From Marinicella litoralis (GTDB lineage Bacteria > Pseudomonadota > Gammaproteobacteria > Xanthomonadales > Marinicellaceae), in NCBI RefSeq assembly GCF_002591915.1, contig NZ_NIHB01000003.1:248001-312000 (forward strand): a stretch of DNA of 64,000 nucleotides, written 5' to 3'. The notes under the pieces were generated by a model, which saw only the letters and a program-made list of their open reading frames with translations, did not search any database and was not told the DNA's origin. This document shows positions 55,354 to 64,000 of the stretch, in pieces (position 1 is the first letter of the stretch; every line of letters begins with the position of its first letter). Position numbers and translations under genes: made by a program.

Positions 55354-57093
55354 ATGAAAATTAATTTTAATAAACCATTGAATTGGATAATAATGATGTG
55401 GGTGTTGGTTTTGCTGTCTATGACCAGTCACGCCATGAGTTATAAAGTGGAGGTCAGCAATGACCGCATCAAGGACAATGTGTTGGCGTTTTTGGAAACA
55501 AAAACCTATGACTGTATGGCCATCACCTCGACCATCAGCCGACAATATCAAGATTTACTGAGTTTGGTACAATCGGCAGCGCAACCCTTTGGGTATTTCA
55601 ATACAGAGGTCAAAGTACAAGCACCTCCGCAAGCAAACTGTGAAACCATCACGCTTAACATCAATTTGGGACCATTAACCATCATCAATCAATCAAACAT
55701 TCAATTAATCGAAAACGATGATAAAGACTTTATCCAATTGATAAGCCAACATGAATTACAAAGTGGCCAGCCATTGAAACAACTTAAATATGAACGATTG
55801 AAAGCACAGTTGCTTGATGTGGCCAATGAAAAGTTTTACTTAGATGCCAGTTTTACCAGTCAAAAAATCGATGCCTATCCCGAAAAAAACCAAGCTGACA
55901 TCAGTTTGTTGTTTAAACCAGGTCCAAGATACAAAATCAGTCATGTAAAAATTGAAATTGATGAGCCATTTTTAACTGTCGATTTGATTAACAAAATGAT
56001 CAACCTCAAAGCTGATCAATACATCACCCAAAGTCAGCTGTACCAACTAAAACAAAAACTGAATTCATATGGATATTTCAATCAAGTGTTGTTTGATATC
56101 GATGAATCAGCCAAGGACAATGCGACCGTTCCACTGACCATCAAGGTAACGCCGGCGGCGAAATACGACTATTCTGTTGGCTTCGGCTATTCTACAGACC
56201 GTGGCGCCAAAGCATCGTTTAAGTATAACAACCACCGCATCAATGACCGTGGACACCAGTTCAACAGCCACCTTAACCTGTCACAACTGAGCAATGAGAT
56301 GGCCACTGCTTATAAAATTCCATCAAGTGAAAGGCCAGCATCTAAATGGTACAACATTCAACTGGGGTATCGAGACGAACAAACCGATAATGTAGACAGT
56401 CAAACCTCAAAACTCGGTTTCAGTGAAACCCGCATTCACAACAACAGGTGGCAGAACATCAATTTCATCGATATTTTGCATGAAACATTTGATACGGGAG
56501 TTGAGCAGGGCGAATCCTTGTTGGTGGTTCCGGGTATCAGTTGGTCATTAACCGATGCAGACAGCTTGGCTCGTCCATCACGGGGATTCAAAATACAAAC
56601 TGAACTTAAAGGGGCTTCTGAGGATGTGCTGTCAGACGCCTCTTTTGCTCAATTAACGCTGTCAGGTAAATTCATCCATTCCCTGGGTGATTCCAACCGA
56701 CTGTTGTATCGAGCTCAGTTTGGTGCCACCGCCAGCAGTGATTTTGATGAAATGCCTACCACCTATCGTTTTTTCGCAGGTGGTGATCAAAGTATCAGAG
56801 GGTTTGATTATGAAAGTATTTCTCCCTTTAATGCCTCTGGTGATTTGGCCGGTGGCAAACACTTGGCCGTGGGCAGCATTGAATTTGAACACCAATTTGC
56901 CCCCCAATGGGCTGTGGCGGCGTTTACCGATTTCGGTGATGCCTTTTCCAGTCAATTTGATTTTAAATACAGCGTTGGCGCTGGGGTTCGATGGTTTTCA
57001 CCCATAGGGCCCGTTCGTGTCGATGTGGGTGTTCCATTGAACCAAGACTCCACAGATTTCCGGTTACATGTGACCATAGGGCCTGACTTATGA
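55354..57093 (+). CDS. tamA: Translocation and assembly module outer-membrane subunit TamA
   Basis: A 579-residue Omp85-family protein. A signal peptide (about 1-26) precedes three POTRA-like domains (about 30-275) and a C-terminal 16-stranded barrel. FAGGDQSIRGFDYES is the family's conserved barrel-loop motif (RGF), and GPVRVDVGVPLNQD plus a final LHVTIGPDL strand close it. TamA cooperates with TamB to insert outer-membrane proteins. It overlaps tamB by four bases. Confidence 0.93.
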   Translation: MKINFNKPLNWIIMMWVLVLLSMTSHAMSYKVEVSNDRIKDNVLAFLETKTYDCMAITSTISRQYQDLLSLVQSAAQPFGYFNTEVKVQAPPQANCETITLNINLGPLTIINQSNIQLIENDDKDFIQLISQHELQSGQPLKQLKYERLKAQLLDVANEKFYLDASFTSQKIDAYPEKNQADISLLFKPGPRYKISHVKIEIDEPFLTVDLINKMINLKADQYITQSQLYQLKQKLNSYGYFNQVLFDIDESAKDNATVPLTIKVTPAAKYDYSVGFGYSTDRGAKASFKYNNHRINDRGHQFNSHLNLSQLSNEMATAYKIPSSERPASKWYNIQLGYRDEQTDNVDSQTSKLGFSETRIHNNRWQNINFIDILHETFDTGVEQGESLLVVPGISWSLTDADSLARPSRGFKIQTELKGASEDVLSDASFAQLTLSGKFIHSLGDSNRLLYRAQFGATASSDFDEMPTTYRFFAGGDQSIRGFDYESISPFNASGDLAGGKHLAVGSIEFEHQFAPQWAVAAFTDFGDAFSSQFDFKYSVGAGVRWFSPIGPVRVDVGVPLNQDSTDFRLHVTIGPDL

Positions 57094-60000
57094 ATGTGGC
57101 CCAGACAATAAAAAATGTGGTCAAATACCTGTTGTACCTGATTTTGTTGGTGGTGTTATTTTTGTACTTGTTGTTAATTTATGTTATCAACAGTGAGTCA
57201 GGCAGCCATTGGGCCATTAGGCATGCCATCAATTTTGCGGATATTGATTTGACTTATGACAGTATGGGTGGAAAGATATCAAATGGTCTTGTTATAAACA
57301 ACTTGAGATATAAAGACCAAACTATTGATATAAAAGTAAATAATATAGAATATAAATCCAAATGGAATTGGTTGAATCGACATATAACACTCAGTGAAGT
57401 CGAGATTGATGGCGTCACTATAACGCCATTAAAAGCCACAGAAGCGCAAAATGAAAGTCAGCCTTTCAGTGGTGTTGAGTTGCCTTTAACCATCGACCTC
57501 AAACAATCCACATTGCGTCAACTAACCTTGGTTTCAAACGAAGCCAGCAATACGTTCGATTTGATTGAGTTGTCTGCATTGATTGAACCCCAAACAGCAA
57601 CAATCAACAGCTTAAACATTCAAGCCGCTGATTATGGTTTAAGTCAAACGGGAACTTTGGATTACAGCCAAGGTTTGGCATTTTTGCTTGATGCACAGTG
57701 GTACAGTCATCTCGATGGTCAACAATTGGATGGCAGTGGTCCGATTGAAGGTGACCTTGAACGCATAAAGTTCAAGCAAACAATGAAAGTCGAATCAACA
57801 CAGCTGCAGGGCGAGTTTGCATTGCAAGGTCAGGTGAACAACTTACAGCTTAAGCCTGAATTTGATCTACAAATCAATGCAGCCGATTTAAATCTCATGC
57901 TTAATCAACAAAGTTTCAGTTTCAAGGATGTAGCTGCTGAGTTGCGTGGAGATTTGGACGACTATCACTTGGTATTGAATGCAGAGGTTAGCCCAAATAC
58001 CATCAACAACCTTAATTTACCTGCCAGTCAAATCAAACTCCAAGCATCCGGTAACAGCGAAAAAATTGCCACTGAATTGGCTCAAATCACAACACCTGAA
58101 GGATTGATAGATTTACAAGCTACCATTGATTGGAGCAAGCAACTACACATCCAGAGTCAACTTAAACTCACACAATTTAATCCCCAACAATTACTACAAG
58201 CTTGGCCTGGAATGATTGATGGCACCATTGACTTGGATTTGACATTGACCGAACAAGGACTGATTCTAAGCACCCAAAACAATTCATTAACGGGGCAACT
58301 CAAAGGACAAGTATTTGCATTAACAGGTTCAGCCAATTATGCCAGTGATACCTTTGTAGCAGAGCAGTTAAGTATTGAACTGGGCGCAAACCATGTCTTG
58401 CTCAATGGGACAGTTAATGAACAAACCGTGGCGATGAATGCAGTGGTGGACTGGGTTGATTTGAGTGTCATAGATGATGCATTAAGGGGTCAACTTGTGG
58501 GTTCAGTAGAAGTTTCAGGTCATTATACTGAGCCTGAAATAAAAACCACTTTAAACGGCCAACAAATCACTTATGCTGACTACCAAGTAAACACCTTGAC
58601 CATCAACAGCCAAGGTCAATGGAATAAAAATTTGGTCACTGTAATCACAGCCGAAAATGCCACTTTGGCTGGACAGTTATTTGAGCACATAACAGTGAAT
58701 CAAACGGGCTGGCTGGCTGACCATGAAGTTGAATTGATGCTGGAAAACAATGAAGTCAACAGTCGTTTGAACTTCACCGGACAATATGACAACCAAGCAT
58801 CAAACAAACAAGCCATTTGGCAAGGACAAATCAACAGCCATGAATTGACCGTTGATACCGATAAAACAATCAAATTACAGGCGCCCATTGCCATCAAAAT
58901 CGCCGATCGCATCAGTATTGCGGCAGGGTGTTGGCAAGGTGTGGAAGCCGGAACCCTGTGTGTGGAACTCAATGACATCAATCAAACAGACGATAACTAC
59001 CAAGGATCTTTGACGCTGGATGCATTCAGTTTAAAACCCCTGCAAGTGTTTTTGCCAGACAACATCAAGCTTAACGGTAAGTTACAAGGGGTTTCAGCCT
59101 TTCAGTACCATACCGATGATTTTAATATTGAATCCAAAGTATCAATGATTGGTGGAGAAATTTTGGTCCAAAATGAGCAAGAAACGGTGTATCAATCAAG
59201 CATTAAAGTGTTTGAAATTAGCGCCAAGACCACCCATCAAAATGTAGACATAACCATCAATACTGAATTGGCTGATGACAGCACACTGAAACTTCAAGCC
59301 AGGCTTGAAAACCCCAATAACCAAGGGTGGCTGATCGACTCAACCATTGAAGGCATGTTTTACAGCACTGAATTGATTAAAAACATGTCTGATGAAATCA
59401 AAGAATTAGCAGGACAAATTAAGATTGGTGGTTCAATCAATGGTCCCTTAGTCAAACCCAACATCCAATTAAATTTAAGCCAGCCTGATGGTTATTTGGT
59501 GTTAACTCGTCTGGGAACACTGATAGAAAATTTACAACTTAACATTGGCACCGAATGCATCCAACAACCTGTATACACCATCGAACTTTCTGGCAACAAT
59601 TTAGCCAGTCTGAATCAAGGTCAAATAGCATCTAGCGGAAAACTGAAATTAAGCCCCGATAAACAATGGCAGTACTCGGGCGACATCACAGGTGAAAATT
59701 TTATGTTGTTAAACTTACCTGAAGCCAAGTTCAACATCACCCCAGCATTGACCATCAAAGCCACCCACAAAACCATGGATGTAACGGGCGATTTGACCAT
59801 TGATTCCGGACATGTCACGATCAATCAATTGCCCCCCAGTAGCATCAGTAACTCAAACGACTTGGAAATCCATACCACAGCATCAGAAACTGTCAGTAAG
59901 TACCCAATTAGCATGAATATCAATGCCAAAATCAAAGATCCGATCAAACTGGATGTGATTGGCTTGAATGCAGGCTTAATGGGTTCCATACAATTGGTAC

Positions 60001-60647
60001 AGCAGCAAAGCCAATCCTTGGCAGGGAAGGGAACATTGACATTGAGTGATGGCAGTTATGAAATATATGGACAAAAGCTGGATATCAGCCAAGGTGAGCT
60101 GTTATTCACCGGCCCACTTGATAATCCCAGGTTAAATGTCAAAGCCAGTAGAAAATCGATTTCAGGCGATGTCATCGCTGGTGTTGAACTGGGCGGAACA
60201 GTTAACAACTTACAATCCAACCTGTTTTCTGAACCCAGTTTGTCTGACATTGAAAAACTGTCTTACATCATGACAGGTCGTGGCATTGATAATTCAGGCA
60301 GCTTAAATGGCGAACAATTGAAACAAGCGGCCATTGTTATGGGGCTGAACCAAAGCAGTCCGATTTTCAATCAAATTCAAAGCCAATTTGGTATTGATGT
60401 TTTGACCCTACGAGAATCAGCAGTCGCGGCAGACACGGTGGTTGAAGCAGGTAAGAAAATCAATGACAAGCTTTATGTCTCGTACAACCAGGGCTTGTTC
60501 AATCGATTGGGCTTTTGGATGCTCAAATACCGCATCAATCAATTTCTAAACCTTGAAACAACGCAAGGTGAAGACCAATCAATTGAATTGGTTTATACCA
60601 GAAAAGCTGAAATCAAAAAATCCAAAAAAACCAAGACCGAACAATAG
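57090..60647 (+). CDS. tamB: Translocation and assembly module subunit TamB
   Basis: A 1185-residue protein. One N-terminal membrane anchor (about 12-34) is followed by a very long beta-rich, repetitive AsmA-like groove. A C-terminal DUF490 domain (about 900-1185) has GSYEIYGQKLDISQGELLFTGPLDNP (in part), LSYIMTGR and RINQFLNLETTQGEDQ (in part). It spans the periplasm and meets TamA; AsmA-like proteins also move phospholipids. Size and fusion to tamA are typical. Confidence 0.93.
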   Translation: MNVAQTIKNVVKYLLYLILLVVLFLYLLLIYVINSESGSHWAIRHAINFADIDLTYDSMGGKISNGLVINNLRYKDQTIDIKVNNIEYKSKWNWLNRHITLSEVEIDGVTITPLKATEAQNESQPFSGVELPLTIDLKQSTLRQLTLVSNEASNTFDLIELSALIEPQTATINSLNIQAADYGLSQTGTLDYSQGLAFLLDAQWYSHLDGQQLDGSGPIEGDLERIKFKQTMKVESTQLQGEFALQGQVNNLQLKPEFDLQINAADLNLMLNQQSFSFKDVAAELRGDLDDYHLVLNAEVSPNTINNLNLPASQIKLQASGNSEKIATELAQITTPEGLIDLQATIDWSKQLHIQSQLKLTQFNPQQLLQAWPGMIDGTIDLDLTLTEQGLILSTQNNSLTGQLKGQVFALTGSANYASDTFVAEQLSIELGANHVLLNGTVNEQTVAMNAVVDWVDLSVIDDALRGQLVGSVEVSGHYTEPEIKTTLNGQQITYADYQVNTLTINSQGQWNKNLVTVITAENATLAGQLFEHITVNQTGWLADHEVELMLENNEVNSRLNFTGQYDNQASNKQAIWQGQINSHELTVDTDKTIKLQAPIAIKIADRISIAAGCWQGVEAGTLCVELNDINQTDDNYQGSLTLDAFSLKPLQVFLPDNIKLNGKLQGVSAFQYHTDDFNIESKVSMIGGEILVQNEQETVYQSSIKVFEISAKTTHQNVDITINTELADDSTLKLQARLENPNNQGWLIDSTIEGMFYSTELIKNMSDEIKELAGQIKIGGSINGPLVKPNIQLNLSQPDGYLVLTRLGTLIENLQLNIGTECIQQPVYTIELSGNNLASLNQGQIASSGKLKLSPDKQWQYSGDITGENFMLLNLPEAKFNITPALTIKATHKTMDVTGDLTIDSGHVTINQLPPSSISNSNDLEIHTTASETVSKYPISMNINAKIKDPIKLDVIGLNAGLMGSIQLVQQQSQSLAGKGTLTLSDGSYEIYGQKLDISQGELLFTGPLDNPRLNVKASRKSISGDVIAGVELGGTVNNLQSNLFSEPSLSDIEKLSYIMTGRGIDNSGSLNGEQLKQAAIVMGLNQSSPIFNQIQSQFGIDVLTLRESAVAADTVVEAGKKINDKLYVSYNQGLFNRLGFWMLKYRINQFLNLETTQGEDQSIELVYTRKAEIKKSKKTKTEQ

Positions 60648-60824
60648 TTTCGAATACTTCGAGCTTCAGAACAGTGCACTTACATAACAACAAATAGAAT
60701 GCTGTAAACCGCAAAGATTAATAAAGCAGATAACTCGTTGCATTAAACACAGGTGCCCCAATATCTAAAGGATGACAAAAATCTTTTGTCACCCACCGGA
60801 CGCATCAAACATGCTGCACAAATT

Positions 60825-61895
60825 ATGAGTAATACTCGCCCCCCAAGAAACGCTTGGGATCCTAACAATGACTTTCCCTCAGGCCTTAACGACATCATCA
60901 ACAAAGGGCTTTCATTTTTTAAAAAACCATCAGCAGATGGAAATCCCAGAAACATCTTCATCATCATTGTTTTGTTGTTGCTTGGTGTGGCTGCTTGGAG
61001 TTCAATTTATACCATCCCCAGCGACTCCGTTGCTGTGGTTCAAAGGTTTGGTAAATATTTGAAAGAAGTTCCTTCTGGCCTGCATTTGAAATTACCATTT
61101 GGTATAGATTCGGCGTTGATTGTGCCGGTAAAACGCCAATTAAAACAAGAATTCGGTTTCAAAACACCAGGTGCCACTGATCCTTATCAGAGCGCGCCTG
61201 GTAACAATGGGCATCAAGAAACACAAATGGTCACAGGTGACCTCAATGCGGCATTGGTTGAGTGGGTGGTGCAGTACCGAGTGTCTGACCCGTCCAAGTT
61301 TTTGTTTGAGGTTCGTAACCCAAGTCAAACATTGCGCTATGTTTCAGAGTCAGTGATGCGCGAAGTGGTCGGTGACAGAACTGTGGACGAAGTGATTACC
61401 ATTGGCCGACAAGAAATTGAATCCGAAGCGTTGATAAAAATGCAAACGCTGTCTACCAAATACGCCATGGGCATCAGTATTGATCAGGTACAGTTGAAGA
61501 ACATCAATCCACCCAGACCGGTACAAGAATCATTCAATGAAGTGAATCAAGCCCAGCAAGAAAAAGAAAAGTTGATTAATGAAGCCAGGCGCGATTACAA
61601 CAAAGTCATTCCATTGGCTTTGGGTGAAAAAGACCAACGCATCCGTGAAGCTGATGGGTACCGATTAAAACGCATCAATGAAGCTGAAGGTGATGTGGCA
61701 CGATTCAATGCACTGTTAACTGAATACAGCAAAGCGCCCCAAGTGACTCGTCGCAGGATTTACCTGGAGACCATGGAAAAAGTGTTACCCAACATCAAAT
61801 CCAAAGTCATTATTGATACCGCGACCAATAATATTTTACCCCTGCTTAATTTGGATTCTGGCAGCATCACGATGAAACAAGGAGCACAAAAATGA
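60825..61895 (+). CDS. hflK: FtsH-modulator protein HflK
   Basis: A 356-residue SPFH-domain membrane protein. A hydrophilic N-terminal segment (NAWDPN) is followed by a membrane helix (about 44-64), the SPFH domain (VAVVQRFGKYLKEVPSGLH, in part) and a helical tail. With HflC it forms the cage that controls FtsH proteolysis. I start it at ATG 60825 (MSNTRPPRNAWD), as in known HflK; a GTG frame at 60753 is not needed. It overlaps hflC by four bases. Confidence 0.93.
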   Translation: MSNTRPPRNAWDPNNDFPSGLNDIINKGLSFFKKPSADGNPRNIFIIIVLLLLGVAAWSSIYTIPSDSVAVVQRFGKYLKEVPSGLHLKLPFGIDSALIVPVKRQLKQEFGFKTPGATDPYQSAPGNNGHQETQMVTGDLNAALVEWVVQYRVSDPSKFLFEVRNPSQTLRYVSESVMREVVGDRTVDEVITIGRQEIESEALIKMQTLSTKYAMGISIDQVQLKNINPPRPVQESFNEVNQAQQEKEKLINEARRDYNKVIPLALGEKDQRIREADGYRLKRINEAEGDVARFNALLTEYSKAPQVTRRRIYLETMEKVLPNIKSKVIIDTATNNILPLLNLDSGSITMKQGAQK

Positions 61896-62848
61896 AAGCT
61901 GTGGTATTTATCATTCTTACAATCATACTACTGGTATCGCTGAAACAAGCACTTTATACCGTCAATGAAGTAGAACAAGTCATCATCACCCAATTTGGCA
62001 AACCCGTTGGCACTCCTGTTACTGACGCTGGTCTGCATGTAAAAGTCCCTTTTATCCAAGAAGTTAATGCCATCGACAAAAGGATTTTAGAATGGGATGG
62101 TGCGCCTTCTGATATGCCGACCAAAGACAAGTTGTATATTTCAGTAGATCTTTTTGCTCGTTGGAGAATCACCGACCCCCTGCAATATTTTTTGCGACTC
62201 CGAGACGAACGCAGCGCTCAATCCAGGTTGGATGATATTTTGGGCAGTGAAACCCGCAATGCAGTTGCCAAGCATGAGCTGATTGAAATCATCAGGACCA
62301 CCAAAGACCGAGTCCCTATGCGTGACGTGTTATTGAATGAAGCTGAACGTGATGCCGATATGGGAAATTTAGTGCCCATTCAAAAAGGTCGTCAGTTGGT
62401 TGAAGAAGAAATATTCTCAGCGGCTGCGGAGAAAGTTCAAGTGTTTGGCATCGAATTGCTTGATATTCGTTTTAAACGGATCAATTACAACGAAAGTGTC
62501 AGGCCTAAAATTTACGACAGAATGATCAGTGAACGTCGGCAAATAGCAGAACGCTTTCTTTCAGAGGGTAATGGTGAAGCAGCCAGAATTCGCGGAAATC
62601 GTGTCCGTGAACTTAATAAAATTCAATCAGAAGCTTACCGAGAAGTCGAAGAAATTAGGGGGTTAGCAGATGCCAAGGCGACTGAAATATATGCCCAAGC
62701 CTACAATAAAAACCAACAATCTGTAGACCTTTATGAGTTCACCAGAACCATGCAAGCTTACCCATTGATTATTTCAAATAATTCATCGCTGGTACTGTCA
62801 ACCGACAGTGATTTGTTCAAATTCCTCAATGGGATTGAAGCACAATGA
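61892..62848 (+). CDS. hflC: FtsH-modulator protein HflC
   Basis: A 318-residue SPFH protein with a short N-terminal membrane helix (about 4-20), EQVIITQFGKPVG and the helical ALP-type sequence at the end (RQIAERFLSEGNGEAARIRG, in part). It is the obligatory partner of HflK. In E. coli yjeT follows; here an 18-codon frame and an N5-carboxyethylornithine synthase-like gene follow instead. Confidence 0.93.
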   Translation: MKAVVFIILTIILLVSLKQALYTVNEVEQVIITQFGKPVGTPVTDAGLHVKVPFIQEVNAIDKRILEWDGAPSDMPTKDKLYISVDLFARWRITDPLQYFLRLRDERSAQSRLDDILGSETRNAVAKHELIEIIRTTKDRVPMRDVLLNEAERDADMGNLVPIQKGRQLVEEEIFSAAAEKVQVFGIELLDIRFKRINYNESVRPKIYDRMISERRQIAERFLSEGNGEAARIRGNRVRELNKIQSEAYREVEEIRGLADAKATEIYAQAYNKNQQSVDLYEFTRTMQAYPLIISNNSSLVLSTDSDLFKFLNGIEAQ

Positions 62849-62901
62849 AAAACCTGGTTTTAAAACACATTGCAGCATCAATCATCAGGGCGGTCACATG
62901 A
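62845..62901 (+). CDS. 18-codon bridging ORF between hflC and the next gene
   Basis: An ATG at 62845 overlaps the hflC stop (ATGA). Its 18-residue product (MKNLVLKHIA..., ending AVT) stops at TGA 62899-62901, which overlaps the following ATG (62898) in a second ATGA. It has no strong ribosome-binding site and may only couple translation, or may be a relic of a yjeT-like gene. Coding status is uncertain. Confidence 0.2.
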   Translation: MKNLVLKHIAASIIRAVT

Positions 62902-64000
62902 GTGAATTAACGGTTGGTGTCATAGGAACTTCCAAAAAAGTCGATGAGCGACGTTACCCCATTCATCCAGATCACTTGTCTCGAATTCCTTTGGCCCTGC
63001 GACGTCAGCTGGTGTTTGAAAAAGGTTATGGTGCGCCATTTGGTGTTTCAGATGAATTCATTGCCGCTGAAACCGGCGGAATTGCTACTCGAGAGGAGAT
63101 TTTGGCAGACATCGGAAATGCCATCATTGCTAAACCTGTAACAGCTGATTTACAAGACATGCGTGAAGGTGGCATCCTGTGGGGATACACGCATTGTGTT
63201 CAACAACAAGACATCACGCAGACAGCCATCGATCGAAAATTAACTTTGATTGCTTTTGAAGACATGTTTGTCTGGTCACCCACAGGTCAAATTGGCCGGC
63301 ATACATTCTATAAAAACAATGAAATGGCTGGCTATTGTGCGGTGTTACATGCCCTACAACTTAAAGGCATTGATGGGCATTATGGTAACCAAAGAAAAAC
63401 CATTATTTTCAGTTTTGGCGCGGTCAGTCGAGGCGCCATTTATGCCCTTAAGGCTCATGGATTCAGGGACATCACTATATGCATTCAGCGGCCGGACCAC
63501 GAAGTTCGTGAAGAGGTGCTTGATTGTCATTATGTGAAAATTCGTGATGGCGAAGCGAATGAAGCCCGCATGATGGTGATAGAGCATGATGGCAGTGCAC
63601 GGCCCTTGACTGAGTTAATCAGTGAAGCAGACATCATTGTCAATGGCACTTTTCAGGATACCAATAATCCCACTGATTTCGTGATTGAATCTGAAAAAAC
63701 ATGTCTTAAGCCAAACAGTCTGATTATTGATGTCAGCTGTGATGAAGGTATGGGTTTCTTTTTTGCCAAACCCACTTCTTTTAAAAACCCCATCTTTAAA
63801 TACGACACCATTGATTACTATGCGGTAGACCATACACCCAGCTATTTATGGGAAAGTGCCTCACGCTCAATATCTGCTGCGCTGATTGTGCATCTACCCA
63901 GGGTGCTGGGTGGATATTCAAATTGGCAAGGTGGAGAAACCATTAAACGGGCCATCAACCTCGATGGTGGGGTGATTAAAAACCTGTCTATCTTGTCTTT
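62898..64000 (+). CDS. N5-(carboxyethyl)ornithine synthase-like dehydrogenase, partial
   Basis: A plus-strand frame runs from ATG 62898 through the window end without a stop (367 codons seen). It begins GVIGTSKKVDERRYPIHPDHL and has VFEKGYGAPFGVSDE, YKNNEMAGYCAVLHAL, a nucleotide-binding region (IIFSFGAVSRGAIYALKAHG, in part) and AVDHTPSYLWESASRSIS. The overall pattern follows alanine dehydrogenase/PNT-fold enzymes, and the KNxxxAGY and AVxxxPSxxxxxSSxxIS-type blocks resemble N5-(carboxyethyl)ornithine synthase, which reductively couples pyruvate to ornithine. The C-terminus lies beyond the window. Confidence 0.65.
   Translation, partial: MSELTVGVIGTSKKVDERRYPIHPDHLSRIPLALRRQLVFEKGYGAPFGVSDEFIAAETGGIATREEILADIGNAIIAKPVTADLQDMREGGILWGYTHCVQQQDITQTAIDRKLTLIAFEDMFVWSPTGQIGRHTFYKNNEMAGYCAVLHALQLKGIDGHYGNQRKTIIFSFGAVSRGAIYALKAHGFRDITICIQRPDHEVREEVLDCHYVKIRDGEANEARMMVIEHDGSARPLTELISEADIIVNGTFQDTNNPTDFVIESEKTCLKPNSLIIDVSCDEGMGFFFAKPTSFKNPIFKYDTIDYYAVDHTPSYLWESASRSISAALIVHLPRVLGGYSNWQGGETIKRAINLDGGVIKNLSILS

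Noticed and set aside
60773-60791. TGACAAAA/TTTTGTCA hairpin before hflK
   Set aside because: The 8-bp stem is real, but it lies 30 bases before the chosen start in the short leader with no further support for a role; it is noted only here.
1-64000. tRNA, rRNA, CRISPR arrays, insertion sequences, prophage or integrase genes
   Set aside because: I looked for cloverleaf T-arms (GGTTCGA...), spaced direct repeats and transposase motifs and found none; single GGTTCGA hits, such as near 35735, lie inside genes without a matching fold.

Overview
This is a contiguous chromosomal stretch of an AT-rich (roughly 40 % GC by eye) Gram-negative bacterium, most likely a gammaproteobacterium. The signs are outer-membrane and lipid A genes (tamA-tamB, lpxH, a ydbH/ydbL-type pair), the hisC-aroA-cmk-rpsA-ihfB block, hflK-hflC, purE-purK after the nuo operon, and a hemA-prfA-TPR lipoprotein order that I recall from Pseudomonas. 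A secreted protein ending in a DLIFEDGFE-type tail and a VPTL-type C-terminal sorting signal fit a free-living, protein-secreting lineage. I infer something near the Marinicella/Lysobacterales region, but sequence reading alone cannot prove that.

Layout. 1-7010: end of the complex I operon (nuoJ-nuoN), running without a gap into purE-purK. 7049-10812: hemA, prfA and a TPR lipoprotein. 11038-14678: a DUF4407-like coiled-coil membrane protein, a VPTL-CTERM-like exported protein and hemN, which has a palindromic FNR/Anr-type box. 14889-20154: hisC, a fused aroA-cmk, rpsA with a structured leader, and ihfB. 20182-26302: a receiver-Hpt protein, a YdbH-like AsmA-type protein, a YdbL-like lipoprotein, rlmD, an AmpE-like protein and a DUF4124 protein. 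26559-35529: a long tightly packed run with glutaryl-CoA-type dehydrogenase, fused E1 alpha-beta 2-oxoacid dehydrogenase, a class III cyclase-FHA protein, a 26-codon membrane ORF, XpaC, TelA, and a KefF/KefC pair.

35549-48259: xthA, pyrE, apaH, a large secreted protein, glnS, an nnrS remnant, a DUF1338 enzyme, asnS, a class III aminotransferase, lpxH and a periplasmic cyclophilin. 48456-51774: purT and rlmKL. 51831-53296: a small mercury-type cassette (merR, merT, merP, GDCCVxC protein) with a clear MerR operator but no merA in the window. 53519-64000: mscS, zntB-like, tamA, tamB, hflK, hflC and the start of an N5-(carboxyethyl)ornithine synthase-like dehydrogenase cut by the window end.

Most of the window is core metabolism and envelope biology. 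The parts most worth a second look are the cyclase-FHA / micro-ORF / XpaC-TelA / Kef module, the merA-less mer cassette with its two operator-like dyads, the nnrS remnant, the FNR-type control of hemN, and several unexplained inverted repeats. I see no tRNA, rRNA, CRISPR array, insertion sequence or prophage.
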